From assembly GCA_025449115.1 (NCBI GenBank), contig JAHLKC010000196.1, forward strand, positions 1 through 53,065: a stretch of 53,065 bases of DNA, read 5' to 3'. The DNA is from Chytridium lagenaria. Lineage: Eukaryota; Chytridiomycota; Chytridiomycetes; Chytridiales; Chytridiaceae. Shown one piece after another: positions 22,748-35,424 of the stretch (the stretch's first letter is position 1; each line of letters starts with the position of its first letter). Position numbers and translations under genes: made by a program. The notes under the pieces were generated by a model. The model was not told the origin of the DNA. It worked only from the letters and a program-made list of their open reading frames with translations, and did no database searches.

Positions 22748-25425
22748 TTAATGGTATTTCTTTGTAAGTAAAATATCTTTGAATGGGCTATACAAAAAAC
22801 AGGGATCAAAACTAGGGGAAAGTGGAGAAGAATGGCGAATGGAGGTTGGTTGCTCTGATCGAGTATATAGAAAGGGCGTAAAGCAAGGAAGGAGCCAAAC
22901 GAAGGAAGGCAAGAAATGGAAGGGGTTTTAAGCGCCAAAAGGTCCCCAAAGTGGAATTTAAAGAATGGGAACAGCAGGGAATTATTGGGAACAACGGCGA
23001 ATGGGCATCAAAATAAATAAATAAATGGATTTGTCAAGTCGACTGCAATTTGAGGTTCGAAACCTGCTGCAGCAATAAACGGTCACAAGGGTAACGAGGG
23101 AAGGAGCCCAGGTTTCAGGTCAAAATGGAATAACGGAGGGAGGAGCCTTGAAACCAAACTGCTGTAAAAGGGAACCCCCTCCCTATCACCACCTCCATCA
23201 TCATCCGTTCCCATTAACTTTGAACCTGTCAGCGAACAATGCGCCCAACCAGCAGCGAGATTCATTTGCTCACGTTTGCTGCAAAAACTATTCCACTACT
23301 CACTGGTCCATCCTGCCTGTCCCACTTGTTTCAAACTAAAACCAAAATCCCATTTAATGGGTCAAACATTGTAGCAGCAAGCCACTCCAAACCCATTTGC
23401 ATGACACATTCCAGCTATCTGTCAGCTATCCCCAACCCTGCCCTCGTCATGTCGAAAGATGAAACAGATACAAGAACAGTGACGAAAAGAATACAAAGAG
23501 AATAACAACAGAACGACGGCGTAACATGGTGTAAAAGAAAGCTTCCATCGAAACACATAAATTGACTGATTGACTACATGGATCAGCGCAGAAACTGCCA
23601 GACTCACCTACAAAGCGACGAAAACGTCTTTTGGGAAGTTAAAATCGAGAGAAGCCGGACCGTTTTTGCCCGCGCTTTTTATAAGAAGAAAAGTGGAGGA
23701 GTTCTTGAGTGTCTCCCAAAGCGGTTTGAATGCGTGAAATGTCTCCTGCGAGGTGACGTTTTCCTTCTTTTTTTCAGTTCTTTTCAGTGGAGGATTATAC
23801 TGGGATTCGGAGGATACGAGTGAGGTACAAAGGGTTTTTGTTTGTCAAGGCTTTAGTAGTCAAGGGGTGAGCTGAAGAGGGGAGGAAGGTTTGATGACAA
23901 AGGTTTTAAATAGTTTTCGATGCGCTCGGCAAATCAATAAAAGCTGAATTAATAAATAGACAAAAGTCAGAGATGTCACTCGCAAATTAAAAATATGATT
24001 TTTTAAGGGTGATTTCTGGTGGCGTGCACTTGGTTGAAAGTTCATCTTTATTCAGGATGTGGATGGATAGTAGAAATGGATGATGGGCTATGCTTCCGAC
24101 GCCATGACAAAGCGCCGGAACCATAGGGCAAGTTGGTTGGACGTGGAAGGTCGAGTGGAGCACGATTCTCTAAATGGGAATGCGCAGGAAAGAAAATAAG
24201 CTCTTTGCCACCGAGCTATCGAATATTTGTTACCAAGAACCAGGAATGACGCTGAGCCTTCTCTGATACCCCATCACCGATCTGCGGAGACACGCCCAAA
24301 GAAAATGACTCGAGGGCGCCACCAAATGGAAAAGGTGAGTTGGTTGGCTTGGTATGATTGGTGGAAAATGAAATGGATTTAATTAACACGATTGGCTGAA
24401 TTCAAAAGATATGCGGGATTTAAAATACTCGCCTAACCATTGGCTGTAAGGAGAAAGATTGTATGACATTGCCGCAGTCGGGGTTTTAAACTAACTTATT
24501 AAAATGTTGAATGAATTGCCTTTTTAGGTCTTTCTCTAAATTGAACGGAAGGCTGAGTTGATACGGAAAGTTATGGAAAAAAGTCAATTAATGACAAGTC
24601 CTAAACGCCAACGGACATGGTGATCATCCGCTTTATAATTATGGTCAAGCTCTATTTTTTGATGGTCGTCTTTGCTTCAATTTAAAAACACTGGTAAACC
24701 ATGTTACGTTTGGATGGAATACAAGCTTAAACTAGGTGACGGCTTCAACGCGTTTGTTTCGTTCCTGCATGGAGAAAGAGAAAAACAAAAGAGGCTTCCG
24801 CTTTCAATCTGACTCGACCAGCCCCAGGTTTACCGAGCTCAGATAGGGCGACGCCTTCAATGCGTCTGTTCCTTGACGATTTACAAAATGATTAGAAAGT
24901 AAGAAAAAAGCTCTCAAGCGGGCTCGACTAGCTCCAGAGATCTATAAAGATCGGCGGTTATGACGACGTCGAGGTCGAGGGTCGTGATTTAAACACGTCT
25001 TGATAGTTCGACTCCTTCAACGCGTTTGTTCCTGACATACGGGAAACAAAGGAACAAGCGACGCCTTCAACGCGTTTTTTCCTGGACGTACGGGAAACAA
25101 AGGAAGAAGCGAACGTTTTGTAAGTCAACTGGTCAAGCAACGTCAAGGTTTTCAAATTTGAATTAAAAACCACGGCACGCGTTCTCGTCATTGCTGATCC
25201 TTACTGGTTTTTTTAAGCGAGTCAGCTAGAACTCTTTGCCAGACGTTTACGATAAGAAAGGAAATGTCGAAGAAATATATCATGATCTATTTCTAGCTAC
25301 TGACTGCTTACATAAAGCATGTAACAACAAACATAGTAAAGATGAGGTTTATGAAAAAAAGGAAACACCCAGTTTCGCAACAAACAACGGGGAAAAAAAA
25401 TGAGAAAGAGGCTCTCAACCCTGAC
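22748..25425. other. 2.7 kb region without a recognisable gene
   Basis: Only short, unconvincing open frames occur on both strands. It contains the repeat cluster at 24737-25110 and otherwise low-complexity A/T-rich DNA. I see no RNA gene, LTR or transposase remnant. Confidence 0.5.
24737..25110. repeat. Small cluster of imperfect repeats around CCTTCAACGCGTTTGTTCCTG
   Basis: The core CGACGCCTTCAACGCGTTTG, followed by TTCCTG, recurs at about 24737, 24848, 25009 and 25059. The last two copies form a 50-bp tandem pair that also shares ACGGGAAACAAAGGAA. Between copies a second shared segment (CTCGACCAGCCCCAG at about 24817, CTCGACTAGCTCCAG at about 24922) shows the unit is longer than the core. 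Origin unknown. Confidence 0.7.
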
Positions 25426-27423
25426 TCAAAGGTTCCAGCCCCAAGGGTCAGGGTCAGCAATTGCAACACCAAGCGACTTGGTCTCTGAACCCGCATTGAA
25501 CACCTTCACATTCCTGTATCCAGATTTCCGTCCACAAGAGTTTGAGTCAGTCGACGTACAGAACGCCACCTCGTAATTATCAACATGGCGATCACGGCCC
25601 TTCCGGCACCGGTCGGTAGTCTATCAATAAAATCGCTTAATACATCGTCGCTGAATCAATCAAAAGAGGAAACTTACAATAGTGTACTTGAGGTCACCGG
25701 TTCCCTTAAACCCAACAACACCCCATCGCTCAACATCTCCATTGTCTCCAAGAATATTGGTTCCGGGACAGTGAAGGTGAACACCTACGAATCCGAGACC
25801 AAGGTTCGCGGCGTTTTTGGCGGTACCGGCGTCTATGTAAAATGTGACGGTCGAGGTGTCGCCGCCGGGACTCGCGAGGACTTGTCCAGGTGGGCCAAGC
25901 AACCATCGACTAGGACCTTCAGGTCCAGTGGCGAGCTGACCAGAAACAGTGTCATTAGCAATAGAAGCTTGTAAAGTATATGTTGGGGCGTACCGTGCAG
26001 GACCCAGCTGCGCTATAGTACCAGCAGTCTGTTTCTCCCTTGTTCCCGTAACGACCCTTATAGTTGAGGAAGGATTCGGCACCGGTGTAGCCACCATAAG
26101 GGCGATCTAGATAAAAATTAAGGTAAGATATGTATAAAAAAAAAACGAGGAAAAGCACTACATGCGGATGCAACTTACACATAATGGTGCTAACATTGTT
26201 CCAAGTTTGCCATTGCGATCCATTATCCCCAGTCTCATCAACAAGATCGTATACCAACACAACCTATCATATCCAAAAACAAAAAAGAAAAGAAGAAAAG
26301 CTTAGAAAATAGGGATAATTGCAGAAGTTTTAAAACGCTCACAGTCTTGTAAGTGTTCTTGGCGGCTTGCGGCCACATCCCGTGCGATCCCAAGGCAGTA
26401 TACACTACAGGGTGCGTTCCGACCCACTGGACCCTCTTATCGTTAGCCGGGACGACGCGAACTCCCTGTCCGCCGTGGGTGTAGTAGTCAAGAGAGACGG
26501 CTTGACCGTTGACGGTGCGAACGATGATAAAACGCTCCCAGTCACCGACGTGGTCGTCAACCCACCCGAGAGGAGTGTTTTTGCCAAGGCTGAGAGGGAT
26601 AAGACATTAAGATGCATGCGACATAAAGCGAGAACAAAGAGCTTACTTGTAGGGAGAGAAGTGCCTGAGAATGTTGAAGCGATCGTTAGATATTTGTTAA
26701 TTTTACTGCAGCGGGAATATTCGAAAAGAAAACATAGGAAAGCATATACGTGACTTACCAGCTAGGAGAATAAACAAAAGTATAAAAAAAATAGCGTTAG
26801 CAAACAACGCCTAACTCCCACAAATCTTAAAAACGACTCACTAAAAGATGTCCACGACTCCATTTGACTTTGGCACAATAAACGCATACATCGGCACTCC
26901 ATTCATATTGCTGCTCCCCTTCAAAAACGCAAGCTCACCCGGTAAATCCGGCGTCGCTTTCACATTTCCATCAACCCAAAGAAACTTTCCGGTGTCATCT
27001 TGCCCGGCTTGACGCAAAAAATCGAGATTGTAGGGCGTCAAAGGAGGTTGGTTTGGCACGCGGTTGCCATTACCGTCCTGGTCGACGTTAGAGGGGAGCG
27101 AGAGGATTGGGGGTTTACCTGCATGTAGACTTTGGAGAGGAAGTAGTCGACGGATGTCGAAAAGTATTGCTCGCTTGGGCTACGAAACGGTTAGCACATA
27201 AAGAGAAGTAAAGTACTCAACTGGAATCGAACGAGCGGGGCATAGGTCCTTGCGAGCGTCTCGTATTCTGCGGGAGCTGCACGAGGGGCATGGCGAGATG
27301 CTCTGTCATGCCAAGCAATGTTAGTTGTCTTTTTGACATGGCTCTTTACCTAGATGATGCAGCATCACCGCACACAGCGAGGGCGATGGTGGATGCGAGG
27401 AGGATGAGGTTCTTCAGAAGCAT
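25426..27423 (-). CDS. Secreted Vps62/DUF946-like protein
   Basis: A multi-exon gene starting with a signal peptide (MLLKNLILLASTIALAVCGD). Family landmarks follow in order: ETLARTYAPLVRFQ and SEQYFSTSVDYFL (the opening 'APLVxLxxxExYxPSxVxxFL'), NLDFLRQAG, GVPMYAFIVPKSNGVVDIF, then GWVDDHVGDWERFIIVRTVN (the diagnostic HVGDWE), DYYTHGGQGV and VYTALGSHGMWP. The C-terminal half carries YGGYTGAESFLNYKGRYGNK, a Cys-containing stretch and CRKGRDRHVDNYEVAFCTST, ending ADPDPWGWNL before TGA at 25426-25428. The frame joins cleanly across the introns I tested. In yeast Vps62 is linked to vacuolar protein sorting, but the biochemical role of the family is unclear; here the signal peptide points to the secretory pathway or cell exterior. 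Confidence 0.78.
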
Positions 27424-28749
27424 CGCTGGAAATACGGAGACAGTGGGGGGCTAAATGGTTGTATGAAAGAATAGCTTGCTTATATAATTGCCCTATAGCA
27501 GGGAGAACGTGCACAAGAGTCAGCAGGGAAGGACGTTTTGGTATGGTTTTGCTTTATTGTTTCGCCAAGACACCCAATTGGCATGCGCATGATTACTGTG
27601 TAAGGGGGAAAGAAGGGGAGGAATAAGGGAACTGTAATCTGTGCCCATGGACTTTTTAGCGTCTTTGATCCAAGCACGGCATTATTAAGGAAAAGAAAAA
27701 AGGAGCGAGGAGTCTGTCCTTTTGTTATTGTTAAAAGGAAGCGGCAATGGCGTGCATTGTATGATGGTCGGATGGCATTGATGGCGCCAGAGCTGCCCTC
27801 CAATGCGAAAAGCTCCTGAGTCACTCCTCCCTGAGCCGGACTCTCCAGCAGAAGCCAGAAACGATTTGTACAATGTGCACGCGGCACGTGTCTGGAGCCT
27901 GGTCAAGCATTCCCTCCACCAGATCGGGTTGTGATGGTCTCGCAAGGCGCGTGGTGCTGGTTGTTACAGAAGAAATTTGTCTTTATTTTATTTTGAAGGC
28001 AGGGTTGAAGGGAATAAGGAAAACCCGCATGGTCGGTGATAAATTAAGGAAAGAATAAAAGAAATAATAATAAGGAAAAGGAAGGGAGAATTCTAAATAC
28101 CTTTTAGCGACTAAAGGCAGACGGTAGGATTTTATTCAGAGCTATTTTTTTACATCGTGAAGGTGTACAATCATGCAGCGGCTCTTGCAGGCAGCCATAA
28201 ATATAGCTACGTGCGTACATCAAATCATATCTGAAGAATGTAAACGACGCAATACTCGCGTCTTATTAGCGATAAGACTTTGGAACCCCTCCTGCTATTC
28301 TATCCGCGCGTTATTTCTCCTAATCACCGCTGAGTCGGATGGCGTTAAATTCATATTGACAAGTTCGATACCGTTGTCATCCATTCCATGACACTTGAGG
28401 TCAAAGAGTCCAGATTGAAACAAGTCCAAACGCGCTTACCTGGCAGCCAAAGGATACTACCCTCGTGCTCATGGCGCAATGTTCCCAATTCCTGATGTGT
28501 TTCATTGAGAACAAAGGCGGATTCGCAAGATTGGCGGACTCGCTGCATCTGAAAAAGAGTGCCAATCACCTCTCCTTCCTATTGTACCTAGATTACAGAT
28601 CTCTACCCCTAGAGAGTAGAGAACTTGCTGGTCAGTCCCAAAAAGACGTACAGCATCACAGTCGTCCTTACTGTGAGAGAAAGAACAAGAGCGTCCTCTA
28701 TATAGACAACGTATACAAAGCCCGTCTTCGCGAATAAACCATCATTGCC
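27424..28749. other. Divergent upstream region of Vps62-like and chitin synthase genes
   Basis: A 1.3 kb spacer between divergent starts. TATA-like sequences lie near each gene (27479-27487 minus; TATATA at 28699-28704 plus, about 45 bp before the chitin synthase ATG). Open frames inside lack recognisable features. Confidence 0.5.
27479..27487 (-). promoter_or_regulatory. TATA box of the Vps62-like gene
   Basis: Reads TTATATAAG on the minus strand, about 56 bp upstream of the ATG at 27423. Confidence 0.45.
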
Positions 28750-31700
28750 ATGGAGGCCACAGAGCCTCAACGCTTAAACGTCTCATCCTTGATAGGAAAA
28801 CCCGACCTCGCCCAGATCCCGGCCAAGGATGAGAAAGCTATTTTAGATAACTGCAGGGATCGGTTCAAGCAGGACATCACTTATTCGAGGATTGGACCGT
28901 CGACACTTATTGCCATCAACCCCTTTAAAGTAACTTCGACTGGAAGGTCGGCCGCGTATGATCTCGCAAATATCTGCGATGGGGAGACCGCGCCACATCC
29001 GTATGATATTGCGTCTTCGGCGTATCTTCACATGGTTAGAGCGACAGAGGATCAGGCAATCATCACTTGGTAGGTTTAGCTTCGTCTTTATTGTCGAATA
29101 GAATCCATGTCGTTTCATTTAATTTTATTGTTTGTTCTGACTTTTGACGTTCGTAGTGGAGAGAGTGGATCTGGAAAGTCAGAGATATTAAAGCTGGTGC
29201 TTCAGCAGATTGTTCACCTCAGTGAGCAAACTGACGACCAAACCAAGATTCATAGAGAGGTTCTCGAAGCGAACACTATCTTAGAGTGCTTTGGAAACGC
29301 ACAGGTTGTGTCAAATAAGAACTCGACACGGTATAGTCGATACACCGAGATTAAGTTCAACGATGAGGGAACCATCATTGGTCAGCGCATTGTTGAGTAC
29401 CTGTTTGAGAGCACCAGGGTTGCCCAATTCTCAGAGGACGAGCGCAATTTTCACATCTTCTACATGCTCCTATCTGGACTCACCAGGGAGGAAAAGTCAA
29501 AGTGGAGCTTAAACAATGATCCGAAAAACTACAAATTCCTCGGCAACGTCAAGGGTGCCGCTGTTCCTCCGGAAGTCGCGTCCATGACCACCCTAAAAGC
29601 GTCCATGAAGACTCTTGGATTCACAAAGAAGATTCAGAACGAGATTTTCCAGACTTTAGCGGGTATCCTCCATCTCGGCAACATTGAGTTTGCCGAGGAC
29701 CAACAAAACAAGGGGTACGGCGCTTACGTGAAGAACCGCAACGTTCTTGAGACTGCGGCAAATTTGTTTGGGGTTGGTCCTGAGAAGCTTGAGAACGCCA
29801 TTACCACCTCCACGTTCCTCTCTGGAGATCAAGTGTGCTCCAACTTCCTTGATGTTGCCAAATCCATTGATGCCAAGAACGGTCTCGCGTCCATCCTCTA
29901 CCAACTCCTGTTCCGCTGGCTCATTGAGCAGATCAACAACCGTCTGGGATCATCTAGACTTGGTGGCGACAACTTTGTAAACCAGATTGGGTTGCTCGAT
30001 ATCGCAGGATTCGAGGACAGATCTCCCAGAAGCAATGGTTTCGATCAATTCCTTAGTAACTACGCTAACGAGAAACTCCAAACTTTCGTGCTTCAACGTG
30101 CCATAAACTCTACCGCCGATTCACTTGTACTTGACAATGTGGAGCTGACCGTTGAAATCCCTGAGGCCGTCGAAGCCCGTCGCATTGACCTGTTTGAAGA
30201 TCCCCGTCTGGGTCTTTTCCACATCATCGACAGGGAAACTATGAGGTCCAGCGAGAACGGCAAAGATGCACGATTCTCGCTACACTTCAAGACCTCCACA
30301 GTCAGTCCCCCTTCTACGAGGCAGGTCCTGAAGGGTGGTCCACCTTCAAGGTGAAACATTACACTGGAAAGGCTGTTAGCTACAACGTCAACGGGTTTAT
30401 CACCAAGAACCGTAACAGTCTCTACGCGGACGTTCTGAACTTGTTTGGAATCACAAAGAAGTCGACAAGTGGAAGACAAAAGCCAAAGAGCTTTATTGCG
30501 GGATTATTCACGGAATCCGTTATTGAGACGATTTTGCATCCTAATAATGAGAACGCTATCGTTGGCGCAAGGCCTGCTGCACCTTCAAAGCCATCGAATA
30601 TTGCGGATAGACAGATTGACCCTGCACGTAAACGATCTGTGATGCTGCTATCTTCGCCTACCCTTGGTACCCCCGGTATTGAGGAGAAGGAACCCACTCT
30701 CCCAGCTCATCCCACCCCCACCGGTCAAAGCCAAGGCGCCATCTACACCCCCGCAAACACCAACACCACCCTCTCCCAACTCAAGACATCTCTTGAGGAA
30801 CTCATCGAATCACTGCAAGCGAACCGAACGTGGTCGATTCTCTGCGTCCGTCCCAACAGTGAGCTGCAGCCGGACAAGTTTGATGAGAAGAGGGTGAAGG
30901 AGCAGTTCCAGGCTCTTCATGTGTCGGCCATTATTCAGGCGTCGCAAATTGATTATGCAGTCGGGATTGAGTTTGCGGATTTCCTTGACCGCTATGTTGA
31001 TGAGTATGACGAGGAGGAGGAGGAGGGCGAGACACCTGCTGGTGGTGAGAGGAAGAGTGTTGCCAGGAGTGAGAGGAAAAGTGAGGTAAAGAGTGAGAGG
31101 AAGAGTGAGGTGAAGAGTGAGCGTGCACCTAGCCTCAAGGGTAGCATTCGCAAGAGCGTTGCAGACGGCGAAAGGAAGAGCGTCGTCAAGAGCGTCAAGA
31201 TTGCTGAAGACGGCGAGGAGGAGGCTGCAGTGGAGAGTGGTGACGCTGACGAGAAGAGGAAGTCGGTCAAGAGTCAAGTTGAGGGTAGCGTTAAAGAAGA
31301 AGATGCTTCGCCTGAGAACGAAGACGAAGATGACGATGATGCACCCATAAACCGTGGTAGATCTGACCGTGACCGATGCGTTCGATTTATAGAAAAGGAG
31401 AGCTGGACGGCTAGCCAGGCTGTTTGTGGAGACACTCGTATCTTCTTGAAGGAGAAAGTTTGGAGAGTGCTTGAGTCGCGGCTGGACAAGAAGCTTGAGG
31501 ACGAAACGGAGGGAGGAGGATCTACATTAGAACGGGTGAGAGGAGGCCTAACGGAAGCAAGAGTTACTTGTCAATCAACACGTCGGGTAACACGCTTAAC
31601 AAGGTCGGCCTTTCTGTTGACACGAAGAACGCTGGGGATATTGAGAAGGGAATCGTCGAGCCTGTTAAGGAGGAGAAGGAGGACGAAGAGGAGGAGGAAA

Positions 31701-34700
31701 CCCCCAAGCCCAAAAAGAAGGGATGTTGCGGACCAAGGGAAAAGAAACCCCCGTTGTTAAGGAAAGGCAGAGTCGAAGCCGTAAGTGTTGGTTGGGCTAC
31801 ACTTACTGCGTGACATTCTGGATCCCGAGTTCACCCTCATCTACCTTGGTAGAATGAAGTCAGAGAGTGTGAGATTGGCGTGGCGTGAAAAGGTCGCGCT
31901 CTGCATGATCGTATTGTTCCTCAGCGGTGTCATGTTGTTCTTTGTGCAAGGATTCGGAAAGCTATTATGCCAACACAAAACTTCTTCAGCCCTCAAGAAG
32001 TAGCTCAAAGAAACAAACCTGGAAACCAGGCGCTCTTTGTGTCATTTAACGGCATGGTTTACGATATCTTCTCTTACAGCCACCCTGGTGTCTCCATCCA
32101 AGGGGCAGCCGGAACGGATTTGAGCAAATACTTCCCTCGCTTTGACATGGTCACAAATCAACCCATTTACGGAAGGTGTGGCTTCATTCGATACGTTGAC
32201 CCATCTACTCTCAACCGTCGTCAGGCTAACAACTTTGACAATGGTACTCACGCTCTCTGCAACACGGGACTCGCTGACACCCGGGTTACTGTCATCGTGC
32301 TTTTGAGACTGTCGATCTCATTAAGAACCGTCGTATCAATGTCTTTCAAGTCGGTATGCTCGCGTACAGTCAAGGCCAGGTTAGGGAGCATTACAAGGTG
32401 GATGACGGATGGGTTACCATCAAAGACAAAGTTTACAACTTCACCGCTCTCTTCATGCCCGATAGTCCTTACCGTATTGATCCTGCTGGATTTAACATCA
32501 GGGATCTTGGACCTCCCGGTGGTGATGCATCCGTCAACGCTACCGCGCTCGCGAGGGCAATTGATTGCTTTGACAACTTGTTCCTTATTGGATATATTGA
32601 CCGTCGTGCCTCTGACGCTGGGTGCAATTCATCAGCTTACATTCTGTACGGTGTCACCGGTGTCATGGTCTCTGTTTTGTTGATCAAGTTCCTCGCCGCT
32701 CTCCAGCTTGCGCCAAGGTCTTACCCTGAGAAGAATGACCGTTTTGTCATCATGCAAGTGCCTTGTTACAATGAAGGCGAGTCGTCTCTCCGCAAGACCA
32801 TTGAGTCTCTTGCTACATTTGATTACGATGACACCCGAAAACTCTTGTTCATTGTTTCCGATGGTATGATCAAGTCGGCTGGTAGTGATATGCCGACTTC
32901 CGATATTGTTCTTCAAATTCTTGGTGTCGACAAATCTGTTCAAATCCCTGAAGCAAAAAGCTACCTCGCCATTGCAAAAGGTGCAAAGGAGCATAACAAG
33001 GCAAAAGTCTATTCCGGTCTCTACAGTATCCAAGCTCGTTACATTCCTTTCATCTTTGTCATGAAGTGCGGAAGAGAGGGCGAGACTGAAAGGCCTGGAA
33101 ACAGAGGAAAGCGTGATTCTCAGATGATCTTGATGAAGTTCCTTAACCGTGTTAACTTTGGATCGCCTATGACACCGCTTGAGTTGGAAGTTTACCACCA
33201 TATCAAGGACATTATTGGTGTTGACCCCTTTTTGTATGAGTACTGTCTTATGGTTGACGCTGACACGAGAGTTCATGAGGCCGCGCTCAATATTCTCATT
33301 TCTTGCATGGTGAATGATGCCAACACTATGGGTATTTGCGGTGAGACTCAGATTGAAAACGAGAAGGAGTCTTGGGTGACGATGATGCAGGTGAGATATT
33401 TTTCGTGATTCAACTACGTTTCCCTTGCGTTTTATCTAATATACTCACTTTTTATCAGGTTTACGAGTACTACATCAGTCACCACCTCGCAAAAGCTTTC
33501 GAGTCTCTCTTTGGCAGTGTCACCTGTCTTCCCGGATGTTTCTGCATGTACCGCCTGCGTACCCCTAAAAAGGTCCCGCTTCTTATCGCCAACCAAATCT
33601 TGAACGAATACAAGGACATCAACGTTAACACACTCCACAAGCAGAACTTGCTATCGCTCGGCGAGGATCGATTCTTGACAACCCTCATGCTCAAGCACTT
33701 CCCCGAGTACAGAAACAAGTTCACTCCTGATGCTATCTGCTTCACCATTGTCCCGGATACGTTCAATATGCTTCTCGGTCAACGTCGTCGTTGGATCAAC
33801 TCAACCGTTCATAACTTGTTTGAACTGTTGTTCCTCCCAACACTCTGTGGATGTCTTTGCTTCTCCATGCGTCTCGTTGTCTTCCTTGACTTGTTCGCCA
33901 CCTTGATCATGCCCGCATCAACCGCGTATCTCGGGTACCTCATTTACGCGTCAGTTCAAGCCCAACAGGCTCCCGTCATCTCTCTCATTATGATGGGTGC
34001 CGCCTACGGTCTCCAAATCATCATTTTTGTGTTGAAACACCAGTACCAACACATTGGATGGCTCATCATCTCTATCCTCGCTCTCCCCTTCTTCAGTTTG
34101 TACATTCCATTGTACGCTTACTGGCACTTTGATGACTTCAAGTGGGGTAACACTCGTAAGGGTGCTGCCGTTGAGGAGAAGGAGGGCCATGGTACCGTTG
34201 ATCCGGATGAGGAGGCATTTGACCCGAAGACCGTTCCTTTGATTACTTGGGAAGAGTATGAGCAATACCGTCTCAAGAATAGCCAATACAACCGTCACTC
34301 TCTTGGCAGCACTGTTGTGTCATCGCAAGACCCCAACAACCCCCACAATCGGTCCGGGTCGAACGGTCCTTCACCAAGAGGACAATTACACCTGACTCCG
34401 GGATCTGAGTACGGCAGGTCCGAGTACGCTGAAAGCATCAGAAGCTCAGCAGTTGTAAGGCAGGGTGGCGCAAGTCGCATGCCTGTGAATCGTGTCGGAT
34501 CTGACATGGCGCTGGATAAGTGGGTTGGCGCATCGACGGACTCCTTCCTCATGGGTGCAACAAAGCCGTGGCCGGGAGGTGTTCCGACTGATGCTGATAT
34601 TGTCAGGCAGATTCGTTACATTCTTGGAACATCAGATCTCCAGGACTTATCTAAGAGGAAGGTTCGGGAAACACTTGGTCTTTACTTTGGGGTGGACCTC

Positions 34701-34760
34701 ACGGAGAGAAAAGTGTTCATCAATGAACACATTGAGTTGGCACTTCAGGGAAAGATTTAG
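28750..34760 (+). CDS. Chitin synthase with N-terminal myosin motor domain (class V type)
   Basis: A membrane enzyme that polymerises GlcNAc from UDP-GlcNAc into chitin at growing walls. About 1950 residues. Exons: 28750-29069, 29157-33390 and 33459-34760. Myosin-motor domain (about 1-560): P-loop CGESGSGKSE across the first intron, NSTRYSRYTEIKF in the switch I region, DIAGFED and NYANEKLQTF in switch II. A linker with a Ser/Lys/Glu/Arg repeat (31040-31200) and acidic runs follows. Next come AWREKVALCM with a membrane span, a cytochrome b5-like segment (FSPQEVAQRNK to AGTDLSKYFPR), more spans, and the catalytic domain: VMQVPCYNEG-type (IMQVPCYNEGE), LMVDADTRV, SLGEDRFLTTL and GQRRRWINS. Further spans and a C-terminal DEK_C domain (DADIVRQIRYIL onward) end at TAG 34758-34760. 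Frame breaks near 30283, 31540, 31840, 31965 and 32280 need checking. The catalytic part from 32360 is intact. Confidence 0.92.
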
Positions 34761-35333
34761 ATTGTCGTCTTATTAGACCGCCTTGATTGTGGTTTCAATT
34801 TTTTTTTTTGCATCTTTAGCCTCCCATGTTTCCCCTACCCTCCTCACATATAAACGCACACACTATTTTTTGTTCCCGTTACCAGGGATAACTTGTTTCT
34901 TCTTCTTTAAAGTTTCCGATTTTCTTCCATCGTACCCTTTACACTAGATCCAGAAACTTATTTTATCAAAGTGGTAACTCCCACACATGTGTGTTAATTA
35001 AACTATAAAACTTTATGTGTTGAACGAGTATCGTTTATTATCAGTGTCAAAACTAGCACACGATTGAGACGGAAAAACAAAAAAAATACCGTTATCTAAG
35101 ATACGATATAGTGGTTGATGGAGGTTACCGGCATGTAGTTCCTTAAATGTTTAACGCGATTCTCGTGTTTTCCTGCAATTAGCATAAAGGAACGAGATAA
35201 TGAAATCTTTGTTTTTGTTTTTTTCGTTACGAAGCCTTTGTTCCTTAAGGAAACTCTACCCCGCCCTTTTACCACTACCTTTCTTGGTGCCAGCAGCATC
35301 AAACTTGGTTACACAAAAAAGTTGTGTGGAATC
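34761..35333. other. 3' flank of chitin synthase gene
   Basis: A/T-rich sequence with T runs; holds the 3' UTR and spacer to the tRNA gene. No other gene seen. Confidence 0.55.
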
Positions 35334-35338
35334 AAAAA
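35334..35338 (-). terminator. RNA polymerase III terminator of tRNA-Cys
   Basis: TTTTT on the minus strand, 6 nt after the last tRNA base, as expected for Pol III termination. Confidence 0.75.
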
Positions 35339-35344
35339 TGTAAG

Positions 35345-35416
35345 AGCACCGAACCAGGGTTGATCTGGTGACCTGCTGGTCTGCAATCAGCCGCTCTACC
35401 ACTGAGCTATCGGTGC
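35345..35416 (-). tRNA. tRNA-Cys (anticodon GCA)
   Basis: The 72-nt cloverleaf reads on the minus strand. The acceptor stem GCACCGA pairs with TCGGTGC; D stem GCTC/GAGC with loop AGTGGTA; anticodon loop TTGCAGA with anticodon GCA; variable loop AGGTC; T stem ACCAG/CTGGT with loop ATCAACC. The discriminator base is T (U73), the cysteine identity base. The internal A box (TAGCTCAGTGG) and B box (GATCAACCC, fitting GWTCRANNC) are present. No intron. One A-C mismatch closes the anticodon stem, and position 54 is A instead of T. A T5 terminator follows. A gypsy element sits 8 bp upstream. Confidence 0.93.
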
Positions 35417-35419
35417 TTT

Positions 35420-35424
35420 TTCAA
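35420..35424. repeat. Target-site duplication, left copy (TTCAA)
   Basis: The five bases before the 5' LTR are identical to the five after the 3' LTR (41452-41456). Confidence 0.85.

Noticed and set aside
23053..23064. GGTTCGAAACC, resembling a tRNA B box
   Set aside because: No D arm, anticodon stem or acceptor pairing can be built around it.
24737..25110. CRISPR-like array
   Set aside because: Only four imperfect copies at unequal spacing (about 50-160 bp), spacers partly similar to each other, eukaryotic context.
28750..32360. Separate myosin gene next to a chitin synthase gene
   Set aside because: Reading continues through the linker, cytochrome b5-like part and membrane spans in the known class V order; the breaks are single-base frame changes, not gene ends.
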